DNA of 64,000 bases from assembly GCA_036768485.1 (NCBI GenBank), contig JAVLUZ010000399.1, forward strand, positions 237,058 to 301,057, read 5' to 3'. Position numbers and translations under genes: made by a program. Origin of the DNA: Mermis nigrescens (Eukaryota > Nematoda > Enoplea > Mermithida > Mermithidae). Shown in pieces: positions 1 to 15,336 of this stretch; positions within the stretch are counted from its first letter, which is position 1, and every line of letters begins with the position of its first letter. The notes under the pieces are model-generated. The model saw only the letters and a program-made list of their open reading frames with translations, searched no databases and was not told the DNA's origin.

Positions 1-594
1 ATTAAAATAAATATTCAACCACAACAATGATTGAAACAGCAGCACGTTAGCTATGCAGTAGCTATGGGAAATGATATTAAGTAAACTAACAGTCTTCCAA
101 GCCAATTGAATGAAATAGCAAACATCGAAGACAATTGAAGACATGGTATGTTTAAAACAGTAGGAAACGCGTAAGTTGACTTGAAACAGACTAAATGTAG
201 ATACACTAGCATGCCCGAAACGATTGTATGCACTAATCAATCGGCTCCTGCTTTGCTTGCTATAATGCTCATAACAAAATAAAAGAACTTTAAATACAAT
301 ACCTCTTAGTTTTCTATCAATCAGGTGCCAGCACTTTAAAAAAGTAACCTTGATAGATTACGTTTATACACTCTTATCTGAAACTTCGAACATTATTTAA
401 AAAAGACACTTTTTTAGAGGCCGCAGAATATACATCGATTTTTTGCGTTGCTTAGAGAAAGTGTGATTTTTAGCAGATTTTCCGACTTTAGGTAGATTTT
501 TCCTAGTCCCTCCTTTTACATCCATAATAATCCACAATTCCAAGTATATTCATCTTTTTTGTTCCATCGGAGCATTTTTTTTGCTAGTACACTA
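1..594. other. A+T-rich stretch with no recognisable gene
   Basis: I see no open frame with protein-like composition, no tRNA boxes and no transposon terminus here. The sequence is A+T-rich and runs directly into the R1 repeat that begins near 595. Confidence 0.5.
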
Positions 595-5029
<4,435 letters not shown>

Positions 5030-6000
5030 TTTGCTTGTGGACTCAAAGGCACGTAAATTTTGACACGAATGATTTTTTTGCATTAGTGTTTAAGAACTCT
5101 GAATACTTAAATAGGAAATTGTTAGAAAATTGGTTTTGAGAGTTGTCCGAAAGATTGATCTTGTGCCTATATCAAAATGAATTGGTTTTGCTTGAGCACT
5201 CAAAAAGTGAGTAAACTCTGACAAGAATAATTTTTTTCATTGGTTTTTTAGAACTGTAAAATGATAAAAAAGGAAATTCTTAAAAATTGTTTTTGAGTTT
5301 TCCGAAGAATTGATCTTTTGGCTCATTATCAAAAAGAATTAAGTGTGCTCGTGAAGTCAAAAGTGAGTAAATTTTGACGAGAATGATTTTTTGCATTAGT
5401 TTTTCAGAACGCTAAAATGTTAAAAAAGGAAATTGTTAAAAAATTGTTTCTGAGAGTTTTCCGAAAAATTGATCTTGTGCCTATATCAAAATGAATTAGT
5501 ATTGCTCGTGGACTCAAAAGTAAGTAAATTTTGACGAAGTCTTTCAGAACTCTGATTACTAAAAAAGGAAATGTTAAAAAATTGTTTTTGAGATTTTTCC
5601 GAAAAACTGATCTTGTGCCTACATATATCAAAATGAATTAGTTTTGCTCTTGGACCGGAAAAGTAAATAAAGTCTGACAAAAATGATTTTTTGCATTAGT
5701 TATTCAGAACTGTGAAATTTTAAAACGGAAATTGTTAAAAAATTGTTTTACAGTTTTCTGAAAAATTGATCTTGTGGCTCAATATCAAAAACAATTAGTT
5801 TTGCTCGTGGACTCGAAGTGAATTCTGCCGAAAATAATTTTTTTTGCATTAGTTTTTCAGAACGCTGAATTGTTAAAAAGGAAATTGTTAAAAAATTGTT
5901 TTTGAGAGTTTTCCAAAAAATTGATCTTGAGGATAAATATCAAAATGAAAAAAATGAATTAGTTTTGCTTGTTGACCCAAACGTAAGTAAATTTTGACGG
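5030..6000. repeat. ~157-bp tandem repeat array, about six units
   Basis: Successive units are marked by TTGATCTTGTGCCTATATCA followed by AGTAAATTTTGACGA and TTTTTGCATTAGTTTTTCAGA. The GATC of the marker falls near 5157, 5312, 5471, 5609, 5768 and 5923, giving spacings of 155, 159, 138, 159 and 155. Units differ from one another by several substitutions and small indels. Short frames on the minus strand share the same repeated peptide and are by-products. The array ends at the broken edge of the Helitron-like fragment. Confidence 0.85.
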
Positions 6001-7065
6001 TAGCATGGGGTATGTATATCACGTCTTATCCTGTAACACTGGGTATGTTATATCACGTGTTATCTTATAGCATGAGGCATGTTATATCACGTCCTATTGT
6101 ATAGCATGGGGTATGTTACATCACGTCCTTTTGTATAGCATTGAGTATGTTGTATCACGTCCTATCTTAAAGCGTTAGGTTCAACTTTGCACAATGTTCA
6201 ACTTTGCCCTCATTGTAAACAAATGCATAAACTTGCATATTAAATTAGCCGCTAGAAGCAAAAACATTTGGATTTGTATTTTCGAAAGCCGCATGTTTGT
6301 TGCTTTCGATTGCATCGCATTAAATTTCACGCGCGCTGGTTTACAAGGTCAAAAATTTTGACTTGGTGCAAGCTCTTCTTCAGTGATTAATCATGTTTAT
6401 AAGTACCCGTACGTGATTTCCTTTCAGCCCATCTCATACATGTTTTACGATGCCAGATCGTATATTTAAAGTAGCGAATATGGAATCAGCGGTCCCAGAA
6501 ACCCCAGGGGCCAAATTTTGGAAGCAACAGTCTATCTGTGCCTCTGCATAAAGACAAAACCTAAATTTCATGCTATGCATAAGGTACCTTTGGGCTCCCG
6601 TTTCTCAGAAACCAATCCGTGAATTTTCTTCAAATTCTACAATAAGGTCAGTCATAAGATATCCAAAAATTGGTGGAAACTTTGAAAACATTGATTCGCT
6701 GCGATTTGAGATATTTGATGAAATACACTTGTAAATCACGTTTTTCTTACGGCATCACATCAGTTTACACTGTAGTGTAAGGTGGTTTACACCAGTCGAT
6801 AGCGCATAAAAAGTTAATCTAGGGTGGCTTTAAAATTTTATGCCGCGGCAATTGCATAAGCGGCTAGAGCTACCAAAACCTTTTACATAAATCCGTAGTT
6901 TCCGGGTTTCAGGAGTCCGATCGAGCTATTTTAATCAAAAAATTGTAATTAGCGCCCGAGAATACCCATTGAGTGAAAATATAAGTATGATAAAATTATC
7001 CAGTAAAAACTTTTCTGCCTCACAGACACACACACACACACACAACTCGAAATTAATATTATAGA
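6001..7065 (-). mobile_element. Helitron-like non-autonomous element, 5' part only
   Basis: Read on the minus strand, this fragment begins at 7065 with TCTATAATATTAATTTCGAG, a 5' TC terminus preceded by A as expected for an A/T target. It runs through a (CA)n tract and several blocks shared with the copies at 19980-21768 and 23651-25432. It breaks at about 6001 inside a run of ~36-bp units (consensus near ATAGCATGGGGTATGTTATA). The 3' half with the ~48-bp units and the terminal hairpin is missing. No Rep or helicase coding sequence is present. Its first base abuts the foldback structure that starts at 7066. Confidence 0.6.
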
Positions 7066-7269
7066 TTACACAAATTTTTATGCTAATTCTGAATCTGAAA
7101 AATGTTTTACACAAAAATGATTTTTTGCTGACTTAAAGGGGTGTAAAGTGTGAAAAATCGGAATATGTGCCGAATTTCATATGTTGATTATTATTTTTTA
7201 GAATAATTAATATTTTTCAATGCAATTTTTTTAAATTACAGAAGAGTGAATGGGCTTTACAAAAAGTAC

Positions 7270-8240
7270 AAAAAGTTTGTTTACCGGATCATCCCAAGGT
7301 ATACAGCAGTCAATAAAGGTCAAGAAAATTAATTTTTGCACTTGCAACATTTTCACTTTTTTAGCCATAAGTCCAGTGTGGTCATGCAGAATCGAACCTT
7401 ATTTCACCACAATATGTGCTACCTATGTACCCATTTCTGTGTAAAAAACGTGGGATATGTAATGGATAGTTATTGACCACTTTTGACAAACGTGAAATTA
7501 ACTCATGTGTTCAAATTTCAAAAATGATACATTTGTGCAATAAAAAATTTAACGTTTCGATCTATAACTCCAGAACAGTAAAACATTGTGCGACTGAATT
7601 ATACCACAGCTTGTACCATCTATGTGCCTAAGTGTTTGCAAAAGATCATGCGTATACCTTAACTGGTTGCTGACCATTTCTGACAAACGGTAATTGAACT
7701 CAATTGGTCAAAGTCGAGAAAATCATACATGTTTGGTACAAATAACTTTCCTTTTTGGAGCTGTAATTCGGAAAATAAAATTCATCTTGTGGCCACATTA
7801 CACCATAATTTGCACTATCCATTTGCCTAATTATATGCAAAAATCCATCCATATATGTTTGATATTTATTGACCATTTGTGGCAACATAAACTTAGCTCC
7901 ATTGGTCAAAATCAAAAAGTCACACATTGGTGCTTCAAAAAATTTTTCTTTCGGCTCTGTAACTCAAGAATTAGGACACATTTTTTAACCGCATTACACC
8001 ACAATCTCTACCTTATATGTCCATACACAAAAAAATCATCTGCATATTCTACGTACTTATCTATCAGCCATATTTCACAAGTGTGAACTTGTTCAAAGTG
8101 AAAAATGCATGCTTTTGTTTTAAATAATTTTATTTTCTATCTCTAACGAGAAGTAAAATCTATCTGGTGACCATGATACACCACGGTTTATTTTTACCTG
8201 CTGAAATTTCTAACATAAAGGAGTATGTTTTATATCGTCA
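7270..8240. repeat. ~196-bp degenerate tandem repeat, left arm (five units)
   Basis: Each unit contains a segment like TTATTGACCATTTTTGACAAA, then AACTCAATTGGTCAAA, then a CACCACAATTTGTGCTA-type segment. The first landmark falls near 7470, 7664, 7862 and 8056, so the period is about 194-198 bp. Units are strongly diverged from each other, which indicates an old array. A run of partly open frames over 7694-8086 reflects the repeat and is not a gene. Confidence 0.75.
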
Positions 8241-8244
8241 AAAT

Positions 8245-8935
8245 TCAATTGTCAAAACATTCTGAATGAATCAATGTGTCTTCAATGTCATCTGCCTCAT
8301 CATCTAGATTTGGGTCTGGTTGGAAAAAATCTTCTAAGCAGTCATCTTCATCAGTTTCATTTGGGACAATCGCTTCTCTTTTTCGTGCTTCCCGACGACC
8401 AAAATCCTGCAATTTGCTACCATGATAAAAACTCAGATTGCTTGAATTGGGCAATCTTCGCAATTCAGTTGCAGTCTACCTTGGATCGCACTTTCTTCGA
8501 GTCTTAATCCCATCATCAAATTTTTTAAGCAAATATTGGCGCTGGTTTTCTGTGAATGCTTTACATGATCTGTTTTGCCTTAAAGCCCAGCCAGTTACTA
8601 ATCTTTGGATTGAATTATCATCTGCATTCATCTTCCAGAATTGCTGCAAAACTTCATTTAGACTTGGAAGCCGAGGCATTATCTGCCGATTTTCTATTTG
8701 TTTCTTGTACGTTGTAATAGCTGCATCATGCAATGTCAGTCGCTCAGGCCTAAACTGGTGATTTGCTAACTCCATGTGATTTTCAAGGGATCAATGTCTT
8801 TGAAATTATTTCATGCAACCAGGAACAGTACAAGTAAACAGTTGCATGCAAGGATCTTGCTGAGCCGTCTTCTTCTGGTGAAACTGGCACAAATGTTGCT
8901 GTTGACTGGTCCCTTGTCATGGGCTCGTCTAGGAT
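8245..8935 (-). pseudogene. Decayed C2H2 zinc-finger protein gene, transposon-associated family (left-arm copy)
   Basis: Reading leftwards from about 8935, the conceptual protein has a polar N-terminal segment and then a C2H2 finger at about 8776-8860 (Cys-x4-Cys, ~12 residues, His-x5-His) broken by two stops. A 99-codon open segment (8775-8476) follows, with the motif FTENQRQYLLKKFDDGIKT leading to RRKCDP. After a one-base shift comes a 72-codon acidic tail (8463-8245) ending near the array. I recall many invertebrate and fish proteins with this combination of a C2H2 finger and an F-x-E-x-Q-x-x-Y-L-x-x-K-F-x-x-G-x-K-T-x-R-K-x-D-P segment, often linked to transposons; their biochemical role is unknown to me. 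Stops and the frameshift show that the copy is dead. Confidence 0.55.
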
Positions 8936-9403
8936 GAAGAAACAAGAAACAAATAGAAAATCGGCAGCTAATGCCTCGGCTTCCAAGTCTGAATGAAGTT
9001 TTGCAGCAATTCTAGGAGAAGTATGCAGATGATGATTCAATCCAAAGATTAGTAAGTGGCTGGGCTTTAAGGCAAAACAGATCATGTAAAGCATTCACAG
9101 AAAACCAGCGCCAATATTTGCTTAAAAAATTTGATGATGGGATTAAGACTCGAAGAAAGTGCGATCCAAGGGAGACTGCAGCTGAAATGCGAAGATTGCC
9201 CAATTCAAGCAATTTGAGTTTTTATCATGGCAGTAAATAGCAGGATTTTGGTCGCGGGAAGCACGAAAAAGAGAAGCAATTGTCCCAACTGAAACTGATG
9301 AAGATGACTGCTTAGAAGATTTTTCCAACCAGACCCAAATCTAGATGATGAGGCAGATGACGTTGAAGACACATTGATTCATTCAGAATGTTTTGACCAT
9401 TGA
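8936..9403 (+). pseudogene. Inverted copy of the same zinc-finger family gene (right arm)
   Basis: This plus-strand sequence mirrors the C-terminal part of the left-arm gene. The segment containing AFTENQRQYLLKKFDDGIKT is at about 9090-9160 and is followed in frame by the region after RRKCDP, so this copy keeps the junction that is frameshifted in the left arm. It has its own stops (for example after the VLQQF-like segment, and just before QDFG). The finger itself is not duplicated, because the palindrome turns over at about 8936. Differences between the arms show that they have evolved separately since the inverted duplication. Confidence 0.55.
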
Positions 9404-9429
9404 ATTTTGACGATATAAAACATATTCCT

Positions 9430-10460
9430 TTATGTTAGAATTTTCTACAGGTAAAAAGAATAAATAAATATAATCCAACATATATGTATGAATTTTTCGC
9501 ATGCAATTAGGCAAATAGATAGTGCGAACCGTGGCGTAGTATGGTCACCAGATAGATTTTACTTCTCGTTAGAAATAGAAAATAAAATTATTTGAAACAA
9601 AAGCATGCATTTTTTCACTTTGACAAATTAGGTTGAGTTCACACATGTGAAATATGGCTGATAGATAAGTACGTAGAATATGCAGATGATTTTTTGTGTA
9701 CAATTAAATAGGAACCTATATGTTAGAGACTGTGGTGTAATGCGGTTAAAAAATATGTCCTAATTCTTGAGTTACAGAGCCGAAAGAAAAATTTTTGAAG
9801 CACCAATGTGTGACTTTTTGATTTTGACCAATGGAGCTAAGTTTACGTTGTCCACAAGTGATCAATAAATATCAAACATATATGCATGGATTTTTGAATA
9901 TAATTAGGCAAATAGATAGTGCAAATTATGGTGTAATGTGGCCACAAGATGAATTTTATTTTCCGAATTACAGCTCCAAAAGGAAAGTTCTTTGTACCAC
10001 ACATATATGATTTTTTCGACTGTGACCAATTGAGTTCAATTACCGTTTGTCAGAAATGGTCAACAACCAGTTAAGGCATACGCATGATCTTTTGCAAGCA
10101 CTTAGGCGCATAGATGGTACAAGCTGTGGTATAGTGCAGTCGCACAATCTTTCACAGTTCTGGAGTTATAAATCGAAACGTTAAATTTCTTATAGCACAA
10201 ATGTATCATTTTGAAATTTAAACACATGAGTTAATTTCACGTTTGTCAAAAGTAGTCAATAACTATCCATCACATATCCTACATTTTTTACACAGAAACG
10301 TGTACATAGGTGGCACATATTGTGGTGAAATAAGATTCGATTCTGTAAGACCACTCTGGACTTATGGCTCGAAAAGTAAAAATGTTGCAGGTGCGAAAAT
10401 TCATATTTTTGACCTTTATTGACTGCTGTATCCCATGAAATTATCCGGTAAACAGACTTT
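9430..10460. repeat. ~196-bp degenerate tandem repeat, right arm (inverted)
   Basis: This is the reverse complement of the array at 7270-8240 with substitutions and small indels. Landmarks such as TTGTCAGAAATGGTCAACAA near 10047 mirror the unit at 7664. Both arms keep about the same number of units. Confidence 0.7.
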
Positions 10461-10744
10461 TTATACTTTTTGTAAAGCCCATTTAATCTTCTGTAATTTA
10501 AGAAAAATTGCATTGAAAAATGTTAATTATTCTGGATAATATTAATCAACATATGAAATTCGGCACATATTCCGAGTTTTCACACTTTACACCCCTATAA
10601 GTCAACGAAAAGTCATTTTTGTGTAAAACGGTTTTCAGATACGGAATCAGCGTAAAAAGTTGTGTAATATATGTTAAAACAAAGGAAAATTATTTTTTTG
10701 CATACGTAAGTCACTATTACAGCAAGGTGATTCTTACAGACATT

Positions 10745-12720
10745 GACTCTTAATTAGCATGATTTCAGTGCATCAGTCAGGAAATACATACAGTAACATA
10801 CCACATAATGACAGCAGTCCAAGAACGCGGAAAACAATATTGTTCTTGACATAAATTAATTGCCTCTAAATTTAAAAAATATTGTTTTAAAAAAAGACTC
10901 CCTAGATTTTATAACCTTTTGAAATCAATCAGACTGCATAGAATTTAAAACTGAGTTAGATCTGCTCTTGATTGTCGGAAGTATAAATTTTACTATTTTT
11001 TATTAGCTATAGTAAATATATGTTACATTCTAAACAGTCCTGTAAGTTATAGAGGTCGTTCCACATTTAAATTAACTTGAAAACGACATATAACGTACCT
11101 ACGGGACTTACTTAAGTACCTGGCTACACTTAGCGCTGGTCAGGTTGCTAGGGCGAAACGCCGGACTCAACCACACGACCCTCAATAACTACGGTCTCAA
11201 ACTCCTCGGACCTAAATTTGTCTGTACCTACGGAGCTATTGGCAGCTATGCCCTAAAAACCTAATGCAGTAGTAATTAAGTAACCCCGGAATTTTGCCCT
11301 AGGTCAGTTGACCTATTTTGGACCAAAATAATAATTAACGCAAAAAGCTTTGTTAATCTGCTTTCGCCATAGAATACCTATGGCGAAAAACTATTTCTTT
11401 TCTGGTTCCTACGAGCACAATGAACAATGGAAACAACAAAAAAGAGCATTCAACCAGCCAGTCATCTTACAAAAAATTATGAAATAATTTTTATGATTTT
11501 TAAATTGAAATTCGGGTGTTTGAATTAGCGATAAAGAAAATAATCAAAAGACAGTCACTTGGATTTTTTAAGCCGAGTAATATAATAAGGGCCGTCCACC
11601 AATTCCGAACTAAACGCGATTGATCACTATGAAAAAGTTTTGAAAAATGAGCTTGCTAAGCGAGAGTTGTAAACCAAGAGAAACTTAAAGTTTAAACCTA
11701 CTATTAAATTATGAAGAGAATTGTAAAAGATTTTAAACTTTAAGAAAATTGAAAAGGTGGGATGTTGGTAAATTAAAAAACGAAGTTTTTCGGCAAAAAT
11801 TCCAAAATTTCACGCAAATATCAAGTGTAAGGAACACTAACGCTCAGATTTGGTAGTAAAATAAATTTGTAGTATAAACTACATATTAACAACAAATGAA
11901 TTGTGCAAACTTTACCAAAACTACTAAGTGTAGAAAATACTAAAAAGTCAGATTCCCAATTCTGATTTTACGTAGAAAAAAAAACTAGAATTTTACTTTA
12001 TTTTTATCCTATTCGACCTCGCCCGACTTCTGAACAGAGAAAGTGGCGAACAAAAAAATGTACAAACACGTATTTTCCACTGTCCACCACATTGTAAACT
12101 TTAAAAATCCGAACCTAACGCCCATTAAATGTAAATAAATTCTGTTCGGGCCAGTTTGTTGCCCTTTGATTGTAGTAGGTTTGTATGTGCCAAACTTATG
12201 TTCCGCAAAATATTTGATATGATTTATCAATCAAAATACGAAAAAACCCGTTTTTTTCACCCACTTTACACCTCAGATTTCGAACTTTACACCCCATAAA
12301 CAACTCAATATAACGTTCTTTTGAACTCGGATCGCTTCGACGTGTAGCCATTAAAAGTTACTTTATTTCTATTTTATTTAATTAATCCCAACTTTTGGCA
12401 GAGAAATCTTGGACAAAATCTGTTTTTTTACTCATCCACTAGAGAGTGAAGTCTAAAACCCTAATACTAACTGCGTATTGATTGTAGAAAAGTTTGCTGG
12501 TAAGCACAAGATAGCCCTTGATCCGAAGTACATTTCTGTCAGAAAAATTTCCTAAAACCATAACTGGAGTTGTTGGCAGAAACATGTCGAAAACTCGGCC
12601 AAAATGTGTCTTTTCGCCCCCAGATTTTTGCACTCTTTACACTCCCATTCGAGAACTGAGGCGAAATTCAAAAAACAAAAAAGTGTTATCTGCAGAACCT
12701 AAATAGATATATGAGTCAAA
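10745..12720 (+). repeat. R1 repeat family, copy B (internally deleted and rearranged)
   Basis: The segment 10745-10860 matches 600-715, 11495-11950 matches about 985-1415, and 11990-12700 matches about 2650-3400. The intervening 10870-11490 is not matched in copy A and contains no gene that I recognise. The same GTGTAAA/TTTACAC motifs are present. Frames here are not conserved with copies A or C. Confidence 0.65.
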
Positions 12721-12757
12721 TGAAGTACATGGTTTTGCCAAAAGAATTAAAAAAATG

Positions 12758-12848
12758 AAAAAAAGTCAGCATTCAGAAGATTCGAACCCATCATTCTTTG
12801 TTTAATACCGCATCCGAGAACGGAGTTGTCAACCACTGCGCCAACTCC
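12758..12848 (-). ncRNA. tRNA-derived sequence (tRNA relic or SINE head)
   Basis: On the minus strand, a polymerase III A-box (TGGCGCAGTGG, 12833-12843) is followed about 45 nt later by a B-box (GGTTCGAATCT, 12778-12788), then a run of seven T (12764-12758) that would act as terminator. The 5' end reads GGAGTTGGCGCAGTGG. The acceptor and T stems do not pair cleanly, so this is a degenerate tRNA or, more likely, the tRNA-related head of a SINE; no tail or second copy is seen in the window. The hAT element begins exactly at its 5' edge. Confidence 0.5.
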
Positions 12849-13231
12849 AGAGGCGTAGCCAGGGGGAGTAAAGGGGTCAATTTACCCCCTCCCCAAAATA
12901 TTGAAAATAGAATGCAAAGGGGGAGTTGAGGAATTAATCATCAGGTCTGGCCTGTTGCGAAGTTAAGCTTTGTTTTCTACTTTCAGTTACTGTAGACAAG
13001 TAAAAAGGTTTGGTTTGTTGCGCCATTGTACAGCATCAGTAGAGCAGCTATCGGCTCAGCTAGGCTCTGTGAGCCATGCCAAAACGACAGTTATGTCTGA
13101 CTGACGTCTTTTCAAAGTATACAGCTAGTTATTCTCGCTCACTCTCACTATCCGCTTGTGAGATTATCAAAGTCTTATTTCTTTTTAGACGTCCTCAACA
13201 AACCGTTGAGGCAAGTGAAATAATCAACATC

Positions 13232-14081
13232 GGCATAAGTGTAGTACCCGGGACCCGTACTTTCTACACTGCACTATAGTTATATAGTATTTATAGTACC
13301 CATCACCCGTACTTTCTTTACTGCACTATAAGTATATAGTACCTGTGGGGCCGTGACCCGTACTTTCTACAGTATGACCCGTACTTTCTACACTGTTTGA
13401 CCCGTACTATCAACACTGCATTGCATAAGTGACAAATAAGTAAGGAATCACCCGAATGAAAAATAGGAAATCAACAGGGTTATTTTTCGCAAATACAAGC
13501 TAACAAATTAGTGTGCGCCAAGTCAAATCGGAATAAGTGACAAAATGAAAAATAGAAATCAACAGGGTTGTTTTTCGCGAATGTGAGCTAGAAAATAGCT
13601 GTCAGCTAACAAAGACTGCTTGGATCTGCAGCCTGGACAGCGCCAAATGAAAACATTTAATTTGGACTTTTCCTGGATAAGCGAATAATTTTTATCGCAC
13701 CCCGCACAAAAAACAGATTCATGAATAATGTGCGTTTCACCGAAATATTTGATGATGCTACGCTTATCTTTTAACTGATCTTGAAGCTCAAAAATATTCA
13801 TAATTCCGATCCGACTGATAAAAATGATCTGACTGATAAAAATATGTTTTGCTGCAGTTGTGTGTATTTTTTATGGTCATCTCTTTTATTTTTTATTGTG
13901 TTGTTTGTTTGACACAGGTACCGTATGAGCCATATACAATTAGCAGCCAAACGTTACTTACAGAAACTAGTAGCAGCCAAACGCGTATACCTATAATGCA
14001 GTGTAGAAAGTACGGGTCACGGGTACTATATCCTTATAGTGCAGTGTAGAAAGTACGGGTCCCGGGTACTACACATATGCC
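13232..14081 (-). mobile_element. Merlin-like DNA transposon, deleted, with 9-bp target duplication
   Basis: Terminal inverted repeats start GGCATA and continue GTGTAGTACCCGGGACCCGT for about 46 bp (13232 onward; mirrored to 14081), with one mismatch at position 7. The nonamer ATCAACATC flanks the element on both sides (13223-13231 and 14082-14090), a perfect duplication. Further partial copies of the CCCGTACTTTCTACACTGCA subterminal motif follow inside both ends. Nine-base duplications and a GG terminus agree with the Merlin/IS1016 group. The 850-bp body retains only a short zinc-ribbon frame. It lies inside the hAT gene and is therefore younger than that insertion. Confidence 0.7.
13559..13801 (-). 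CDS. N-terminal zinc ribbon of an ISXO2/Merlin-type transposase (partial)
   Basis: The 80-codon frame starts at an ATG at 13801 (MNIFELQDQLKDKRSI). It contains two CxxC pairs about 27 residues apart (CAGC and CPGC), with WRCPGCRSKQSLLADSYF closing the second pair. I recall this arrangement (an N-terminal zinc ribbon ending in a short conserved W-x-C segment ahead of the DDE/D domain) from ISXO2-like transposases of Merlin elements. The catalytic domain is missing, so this is a remnant of an internally deleted copy. The 9-bp target duplication of the enclosing element supports the assignment independently. An unrelated small zinc protein is the alternative. Confidence 0.5.
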   Translation of the reverse strand: MNIFELQDQLKDKRSIIKYFGETHIIHESVFCAGCDKNYSLIQEKSKLNVFIWRCPGCRSKQSLLADSYFLAHIREKQPC

Positions 14082-14581
14082 ATCAACATCATTCTGAATC
14101 GATTGCATCACAGTCAGAAGCGGATGATACTTCACTGGAAACGTCAGCACTAGTAGAAGATACCAACTGCTCCATAGGTCAGCTCTTTGCAATTGCTTTG
14201 TAACTTGTTAAGCAAAAATTAAACTTGCCTGCCTTTATTTAGGGGGCGATATAGCAAATTTTATTTGTTCAACCTGTGATGATCAGACGAAGTTTGATCT
14301 TCTTTTTAATGGCTGGACACCAAGTAAAGATTATGCATTTCCTTTAATTGTGCAGAATTATTTTAATAGACGTTTCCAGTTTGACTGGCTCGAAAAATTT
14401 AATTGGCTTAGTTATAGCGAGAAAATGGAAGGCGCCTTCTGCAAGTTTTGTGTAGTTTTTGCATCTGTAGATCGAAGAAATAATCGCCTTGGTCAATTCG
14501 TCACTAAGCCATTCAAAAATTACAAGGTTCTTATATTAAAGCAGTCCTTATTTAAAACTACTATTTTTACCACATGTGCAA

Positions 14582-14799
14582 AAAATTTGGTACTATTCCA
14601 TTATACCCGCCCATCCGGATTTTCGCTCTTTTTTTGCAGAAAGGTCTGGGTTTTTTGAAATTTTATTTGAGATATTTGAGGTATTTGAGGATTCTGATAC
14701 TTGAGAAAGAAAATGGAAAGAAAATAAAATCGATATTTGAGAAAGAAAATGGCGAAAAATCCGGATGGGGGTATAACGGAAAAGTACCAAAAATTTAGA
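14582..14799. mobile_element. ~215-bp MITE with ~45-bp terminal inverted repeats
   Basis: The left end TTTGGTACTATTCCATTATA, continuing ...CATCCGGATTTTCGC, is mirrored by the right end ending ...GGTATAACGGAAAAGTACCAAAAATTT. The two arms differ at a few positions. The interior has short GATATTTGAGG / GAGAAAGAAAATGG repeats. It lies in the first large intron of the hAT transposase relic. I could not define a target duplication, so the superfamily is open. Confidence 0.7.
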
Positions 14800-15336
14800 C
14801 TAATGTAGGTATATGTAAAGTTTAGGCGCAGTGCAAATCCTTCATTCTATCCTGAGCTTGAGTTTTTGAAGTTTAGCAAAAAATAGAAACCAATCTGGTG
14901 TAAATGGTCTGCTGTTTTTGATAGTTTCAGAATCGATCTGAACTAAATTATTTCTTATTTAGTGCGTGCTACTTTCTTGAAATAATGATTTACTTCAGAT
15001 AATTAGATTTTTTGCGAATCCTAGGTACAGACTGTTTTGTCTACCTATCCTTTTAGGACGATAACGATTAATCATTTTTATACATGATTCAAATATACTT
15101 TGTCTAAAGATATCTCAAAGATGCGTGCAATTTTTAGAGAAGGGGCACTTATTGATTAAAAAGGGCTTAGTATGAATAATGAAGTAAAATAGACAAATAC
15201 AAACAAACTATGCACGTATGCTTAGGAATTTTTGTATATAATTACTAATGTAACAGTCACAAAAAATTCCATCAAGTACCTAATTAATCTTTTCTTTTTT
15301 TCTACTATAGTACAAACAATCAAGACTGCTTTAATT

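Larger units (their letters stand above)
7066..10676. mobile_element. Foldback-like element with ~1.7-kb inverted arms
   Basis: The left edge TTACACAAATTTTTATGCTA (7066) is the reverse complement, with substitutions, of the right edge near 10658-10676. The complementarity continues inward for roughly 1.7 kb on each side, through the 196-bp arrays (7270-8240 against 9430-10460) to the gene fragments at 8245-8775 and 8936-9403. The centre, about 8776-8935, is present once. Long inverted arms containing internal tandem repeats are the hallmark of Foldback/Galileo-type elements, but the transposase family is not established. I could not define a target-site duplication. A simple inverted duplication of a longer transposon is the alternative. 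Confidence 0.6.

Noticed and set aside
12758..12848. Functional tRNA gene
   Set aside because: A- and B-boxes are good, but the acceptor and T stems do not pair, so I report a tRNA-derived relic only.
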